Shown here one piece after another: positions 43,414-46,338 of a stretch of 46,338 nt of DNA (its first letter is position 1; the number at the start of each line of letters is the position of its first letter). Position numbers and translations under genes: made by a program. The notes under the pieces were generated by a model. It saw only the letters and a program-made list of their open reading frames with translations, had not been told where the DNA came from and searched no databases. The DNA comes from a gamma proteobacterium symbiont of Ctena orbiculata. GTDB taxonomy: Bacteria > Pseudomonadota > Gammaproteobacteria > Chromatiales > Chromatiaceae. Where the stretch lies: the NCBI GenBank assembly GCA_003058495.1, contig QBVC01000039.1, positions 1 to 46,338 of the forward strand, read 5' to 3'.

Positions 43414-44175
43414 CTACCCTTTTTCGGCTGCGTCTGAGATACGGGCGGCAACGACGATCCTGACATCCTCGTCCTCGTCGTCGGCCATGGAGGCCAGGGC
43501 CTCCACCGGAACCCGCTGGCATGCGGTCAATCGCACCCGCCAGTCGCTGTCGTCCAGCATGCCCTTCAGCGACTCCTCGTCGATGCGTTCCGCAACCACC
43601 AGGCGAACCTCAGGCGCCGGATCATTCGTCATCAGTCCCAGACTCTCGACCGGCAGTCGCGTCGCCACATGCTTGCGCACCTCCCTGTCGCTGTCGAGTA
43701 TCATCCTGAACAACCTGCCGGGTTGCAGACGCCTGGCCAGGATCTGCCGCACCATGTAGTCCTCGTCCTCCACCATCTGTTCCAACTGATCGATCGGAAT
43801 CCGGTCGGCCACGGTGATTCTCACCTCTCTGTCCGGATCATCGAGCAGCGCCTGGAGTTGATCCCCCGGGAGACGATAAGCGAGCACACGACGCACCACC
43901 TCGTCGGGATCATCCAGCATCTGCAGCAGGCGTTGCTGCGAGAGATAGCGGGCGGCGATGGCGCGGCGCTCCCAAAATGCGTCACCGGCGTAGAGTTCCG
44001 CCAGGTCGGGATTCCTGGTGAAAAAGCGTGAAATCTGTCTACCGCTCATGACGCGGACACAGACATCGCCCGGATTGCATCGCCCTCCCTTGAGCCTGTC
44101 TTCCCGGTGGGGACAGCTGCCGCAGTCTGCGGTGGGGATGCCGGCCTTCTCCCGTTCCATCAATTCAACGGTCAC
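43414..44175 (-). CDS. LRV (leucine-rich variant) 4Fe-4S protein
   Basis: A 253-residue protein related to the LRV protein of Azotobacter vinelandii. An N-terminal cluster-binding region has Cys18, Cys21, Cys33 and Cys39 (CGSC...RC...VC). After that come about seven repeats of around 24 residues of the type DPDxxVRxxVAxRLPxxxLxxL, starting near residue 85. The repeats form an alternating 3-10/alpha-helical superhelix. The function is unknown though it is linked to nif. Its end overlaps nothing; its start is overlapped by the stop of the small gene upstream (44172-44175). Confidence 0.92.
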   Translation of the reverse strand: MTVELMEREKAGIPTADCGSCPHREDRLKGGRCNPGDVCVRVMSGRQISRFFTRNPDLAELYAGDAFWERRAIAARYLSQQRLLQMLDDPDEVVRRVLAYRLPGDQLQALLDDPDREVRITVADRIPIDQLEQMVEDEDYMVRQILARRLQPGRLFRMILDSDREVRKHVATRLPVESLGLMTNDPAPEVRLVVAERIDEESLKGMLDDSDWRVRLTACQRVPVEALASMADDEDEDVRIVVAARISDAAEKG

Positions 44176-44438
44176 GCTGCTTCAATCTCTGCCACGACAA
44201 TGCCCGTGGCAACCTCCAGATCCTGGGTAAATCCGAGGCAGTGGTTACGGCTATCGATCAGGTAGAGATTGAAACCATCCGCCTCGTGCAGCGGATTGGC
44301 GGCCACCACATCGTCATCCATGCAATAGGTGAAGTGGATATCCGGAAACTGCCGGCGCAATGCCATGACGCTCGGCTCGTCGACGGGCTGTCGAGAGAGA
44401 AATTCACCCACGCCTTGCAACTGCGCCCGGGTGATCAT
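44172..44438 (-). CDS. Small unknown protein between nafY and the LRV gene
   Basis: An 88-residue protein. N-terminal MITRAQLQGVGEFLSRQPVD, central LRRQFPDIHFTYCMDDDVVA and a C-terminal FNLYLIDSRNHCLGFTQDLE: an alpha/beta pattern with two Cys. I do not recognise it with confidence; it may belong to a nif-linked DUF. Both ends overlap the neighbours by four bases (ATGA), so it is translated with nafY and the LRV gene. Its role is probably in nitrogenase maturation, an inference from position. Confidence 0.75.
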   Translation of the reverse strand: MITRAQLQGVGEFLSRQPVDEPSVMALRRQFPDIHFTYCMDDDVVAANPLHEADGFNLYLIDSRNHCLGFTQDLEVATGIVVAEIEAA

Positions 44439-45139
44439 GCGTCCACTTCCTGCTCGAAGCGGATGCGCGCTTCCGGATCCTGTCCCATCACCTTCGCCAG
44501 CCAGGGCGAGGCGTCCTTGCCAATCACCCGCTGCAGCGACGCCACCTCTTCCCGGGCGGCGACGGCCTGGGGTTTCTTGATCGGGTGCACACCCGCCCTG
44601 ACCACCTTGGCGGCAGCGGGCCCGCCGATGGAACCGGCAAACAGAATCTGACAATCGTTGATCAGCGAGGCGCGATAGGCGTTCTTGTCCTCGACCTCGG
44701 CGCTCTGTTCCACGGCCCTGATATCGATCAGGCGGCTGGAATCGGACGAGACCTGATAGATCAGAAAACGGCGGCAGGAGCCGAAATGCCCATCCAGCAT
44801 CTCTCCCTTGTTGGAGGCAAACGCCACCCGGATGCTGTTCGGCATCTCGCCCTCGGCATAGGCCTCGATCTCGGGCAACGGCTCAGCCGCTACTTCATTC
44901 TCACCCTTGAGGCAGGCAAGGGCGGATTTCACGGCTGCGTTGTCCGCGTCGGCGAACTCGCCGTCGCCGGCGGACTTCAGCCCCTTCACCGTCAGCTTTT
45001 CGAGCTTCTTTGCCGTAGGCGGAAGACCGATTGCATCATTCAACACCCGCAGCAGGCGGCCGGGATCGGTATCCGGCAGCTCACGGGCCGCCAGGCCGAT
45101 GCGCAGTGCGATCTCATTGCTGATGGGTGATGCGCTCAT
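44435..45139 (-). CDS. nafY: Nitrogenase gamma-like FeMo-cofactor binding protein (NafY/NifY type)
   Basis: A 234-residue protein with two parts, like NafY of Azotobacter. The N-terminal helical domain (about residues 1-80) would bind apo-dinitrogenase; the C-terminal NifX-like domain (about 100-225) has VAFASNKGEMLDGHFGSCRRF with the conserved His in DGHFG, which in NafY binds FeMo-co, and an ILFAGSIGGPAAAKVVRAGVHPIK region. It stabilises the apoprotein and helps insert the cofactor. It is separated from the upstream ferredoxin gene by 222 bases of repeats. It starts ATG 45139 with GGAG upstream. Confidence 0.9.
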   Translation of the reverse strand: MSASPISNEIALRIGLAARELPDTDPGRLLRVLNDAIGLPPTAKKLEKLTVKGLKSAGDGEFADADNAAVKSALACLKGENEVAAEPLPEIEAYAEGEMPNSIRVAFASNKGEMLDGHFGSCRRFLIYQVSSDSSRLIDIRAVEQSAEVEDKNAYRASLINDCQILFAGSIGGPAAAKVVRAGVHPIKKPQAVAAREEVASLQRVIGKDASPWLAKVMGQDPEARIRFEQEVDA

Positions 45140-45169
45140 AGTTCACTCCTGAGATTTTGTCAGCCAGAA

Positions 45170-45192
45170 ATGGTGGGGCAGGACCCCACCAT
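45170..45192. repeat. 9-bp stem hairpin (GGTGGGG family)
   Basis: ATGGTGGGG (45170-45178) pairs with CCCCACCAT (45184-45192), loop of five. It resembles the arms of 22891-22951. A weaker relative, GGTGGA/TCCACC, lies at 45232-45249. It is in the gap between the ferredoxin gene and nafY. Confidence 0.75.
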
Positions 45193-45271
45193 AGTCCGCT
45201 CTAAATCTGCTCTACTAAAATTCATATACACGGTGGATTCAGGTCCACCACCCCAGTTACAGGTATTCAAG

Positions 45272-45353
45272 CCGCAAATGAACGCGAATCACCGCAAATA
45301 TTTGTTTAACAACTAGACTAACGCTCATAGTCCATTTGCGTTTATTTGCGGTT
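45272..45353. repeat. Inverted pair of the dispersed CCGCAAATGAACGC repeat
   Basis: Left arm 45272-45299 and inverted right arm 45334-45353 share CCGCAAAT and CGCAAAT blocks, like the pair at 13364-13513. They enclose about 34 bases. The pair ends nine bases before the ferredoxin stop codon. Confidence 0.75.
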
Positions 45354-45361
45354 ACCTCTTG

Positions 45362-45556
45362 CTAAACAGGTATGATGCAGTCGTCTTCCATGCAGACATC
45401 GAGACACTGGGGCACGTCATGGTCGCCCTCGCACTCGGTGCAGGTTTCGGCTTCGATCTTGTAGACGCCCTTAAAGGGCAGGATCGACTGGGTCGGGCAG
45501 ACAGGTTCGCAGTCGCCGCATGCGGTGCAAACATCTCGTACAATCTGAAGGGCCAT
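45362..45556 (-). CDS. 2[4Fe-4S] ferredoxin, nif type (FdxN-like)
   Basis: A 64-residue ferredoxin. First cluster motif CTACGDCEPVCP (Cys10, 13, 16, 20). Second motif is C-x2-C-x8-C-x3-C (TCTECEGDHDVPQCLDVC), the expanded form found in nif-associated FdxN and similar bacterial ferredoxins. It can carry low-potential electrons to nitrogenase or to cofactor synthesis. It lies 20 bases downstream of nifT, in the same direction. Confidence 0.92.
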   Translation of the reverse strand: MALQIVRDVCTACGDCEPVCPTQSILPFKGVYKIEAETCTECEGDHDVPQCLDVCMEDDCIIPV

Positions 45557-45576
45557 GGCAATTCTCCTGGTTACAA

Positions 45577-45792
45577 CTATTCGGCGCGTTTAAAACGCAA
45601 GGTGGTGGGGAAGGTCGGGGGCGGGCTGATCGGATCGATGTAGTATTTCGAACCGTCGGTCAGCTCCACTTCCCCGCCCCACTCGGTCTCGGTGTCCTTC
45701 TCCACGGAAGCGATCTCGTCTTCCTGGTCCTTCTTGGCGATGTAGAACAGAAGCGCACCGTTATCTTTTACGCGAATCATTACATTGGGCAC
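45577..45792 (-). CDS. nifT: Nitrogen fixation protein NifT
   Basis: A 71-residue protein of the NifT/FixU family: PNVMIRVKDNGALLFYIAKKD at the start, a central GGEVELTDGSKYYIDP and a Pro-rich tail. The start is GTG 45792: AGGTG lies six bases upstream and the family begins MPNVMIR; ATG 45780 would cut four conserved residues. NifT is dispensable in the species tested and its role is unclear. It is 161 bases downstream of nifK, across two hairpin-forming repeats. Confidence 0.93.
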   Translation of the reverse strand: MPNVMIRVKDNGALLFYIAKKDQEDEIASVEKDTETEWGGEVELTDGSKYYIDPISPPPTFPTTLRFKRAE

Positions 45793-45815
45793 AGTATTCA
45801 CCTCACTTCGTTCGG

Positions 45816-45911
45816 AAATTTTGAATTTTGGATTCTTAATTTTGAATTGATAGTGTGGGCCTTGCCCACAACCTTTATAATTCAAAATTCAACATTCATA
45901 ATTCAAAATTG
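45816..45911. repeat. A/T-rich palindrome with G/C core hairpin (nifT-nifK gap)
   Basis: Left arm 45816-45849 (AAATTTTGAATTTT units) and right arm 45877-45911 (AATTCAAAATTC units) flank TGTGGGC/GCCCACA (45854-45870), a seven-base stem with a three-base loop. The architecture equals that of 19946-20047, but the core sequence differs. Confidence 0.8.
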
Positions 45912-45958
45912 TTAATCGATTCCGGTGGCGCATTCTGCGCCACCGGCAATCGATTAAC
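45911..45958. repeat. 48-base near-perfect hairpin overlapping the nifK stop codon
   Basis: GTTAATCGATT-CCGGTGGCGCA pairs with TGCGCCACCGG-C-AATCGATTAAC: a 22-base stem with a single unpaired C and a three-base loop. The nifK stop codon (45954-45956) lies inside the outer end of the stem. It has no T-tract, so it is more likely an mRNA stability or processing element than a terminator. Confidence 0.85.
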
Positions 45959-46338
45959 GTACCAGGTCGTAGTTGTAGTCCGTCGTGCCCATACCGCGGG
46001 TCTCTTCGTCGAGACGTTCGAGTACGGAGTTGACCAACATTCTCAACATGTACATGGCGCCTTCGTAACCCAGGGTGGTGTCACGATGCATGTGGTGACG
46101 ATCGAAGATCGGGAAGCCGATGCGGATCAGCGGCACCTCGAACTCCTTGCCCTTGTGCAGGGTATCGCGCTGGATGAACTTGCCGTAGGAGTTGCCGATC
46201 ATGAAATCGGGCTTGTTGGTGAACATCAGGGAACGGAAGTGCCACAGATCCTTGCCGATGTAGACCTCGCTGTTCTGACCGTAGGGCGAATCCGCCAGTA
46301 TCTTCTCCATCGCCTTCTTCCAACGCTTGTTGGCATGG
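45954..46338 (-). CDS. nifK: Nitrogenase molybdenum-iron protein beta chain NifK (C-terminal part)
   Basis: The 3' part of nifK, open to the window edge, encoding the last 127 or so residues. It includes KPDFMIGNSYGKFIQRDTL, VPLIRIGFPIFDRHHMHRD and the end GMGTTDYNYDLVR, typical of the NifK C-terminus. NifK forms the alpha2-beta2 MoFe protein with NifD and shares the P-cluster. Only the end is visible, so the P-cluster cysteines and start cannot be checked. nifH and nifD are expected further right, outside the window. Confidence 0.97.
   Translation of the reverse strand, partial: HANKRWKKAMEKILADSPYGQNSEVYIGKDLWHFRSLMFTNKPDFMIGNSYGKFIQRDTLHKGKEFEVPLIRIGFPIFDRHHMHRDTTLGYEGAMYMLRMLVNSVLERLDEETRGMGTTDYNYDLVR

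Overview
The window reads as a piece of a nitrogen-fixing gammaproteobacterial chromosome. The nif genes resemble those of Azotobacter, Pseudomonas stutzeri and the Chromatiales: nifENX followed by a DUF269 protein, a CCE_0567-type protein and FdxB; a NafY protein; and an LRV iron-sulfur protein. Together with a glycogen/phosphoketolase set this suggests a free-living or symbiotic sulfur oxidiser of the Chromatiales/Sedimenticola type. The species assignment is inference; no rRNA or other marker gene is present.

Layout. 1-140: end of an IS256-type insertion sequence. 350-9760: mixed chromosomal genes (rsgA, a CPBP membrane protease, a GNAT acetyltransferase, a methyltransferase, a secreted beta-propeller-like protein, a secreted subtilase, a YbaK deacylase, a secreted protein of unknown function). 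9876-12793: nifS, nifU and a nif-type iscA, transcribed leftward from a sigma-54 promoter with a NifA site, and nifZ diverging from them. 12814-14473: a cyclotransferase, a small ribbon-helix-helix/coiled-coil gene pair and an unknown protein with a paralogue at 20048. 14650-19512: a partial meta-cleavage operon (catechol 2,3-dioxygenase, GlcG/HbpS, tautomerase, PanE-like reductase) divergent from a MopR/DmpR-type sigma-54 activator that keeps the phenol-sensing and zinc residues. 19525-26327: leftward nifE-nifN-nifX operon with accessory genes, ferredoxins and three uncharacterised genes, driven by a clear sigma-54/NifA promoter just upstream of nifE. 26447-37934: an island that looks lower in G+C: one unknown gene, then glycogen debranching enzyme, branching enzyme, phosphoketolase, glycogen phosphorylase and acetate kinase. 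38066-41444: metallo-beta-lactamase-fold protein, alpha/beta hydrolase, ceramidase-like membrane protein and FRG-domain protein. 41467-46338: leftward downstream part of the nifHDK transcript: nifK 3' end, nifT, a 2[4Fe-4S] ferredoxin, nafY, a small unknown gene, the LRV protein, a TrpD2-like protein and an unknown protein.

How the parts work together. NifU, NifS and the IscA-like protein build Fe-S clusters; NifE, NifN, NifX and NafY assemble or carry the FeMo cofactor; several ferredoxins and an RseC-like protein concern electron flow. The glycogen-phosphoketolase-acetate kinase set would turn stored glycogen into acetyl phosphate and ATP without oxygen, a plausible energy supply for nitrogenase, though shared regulation is not shown. 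nifH, nifD, nifB, nifA and nifV are not in the window.

The intergenic spaces of the nif operons carry several families of palindromic repeats, including a near-perfect 48-base hairpin that contains the nifK stop codon. The least explained material is a set of nif-linked genes I do not recognise (19525, 20048 with its paralogue at 14084, 20415, 26447, 41467, 44172).
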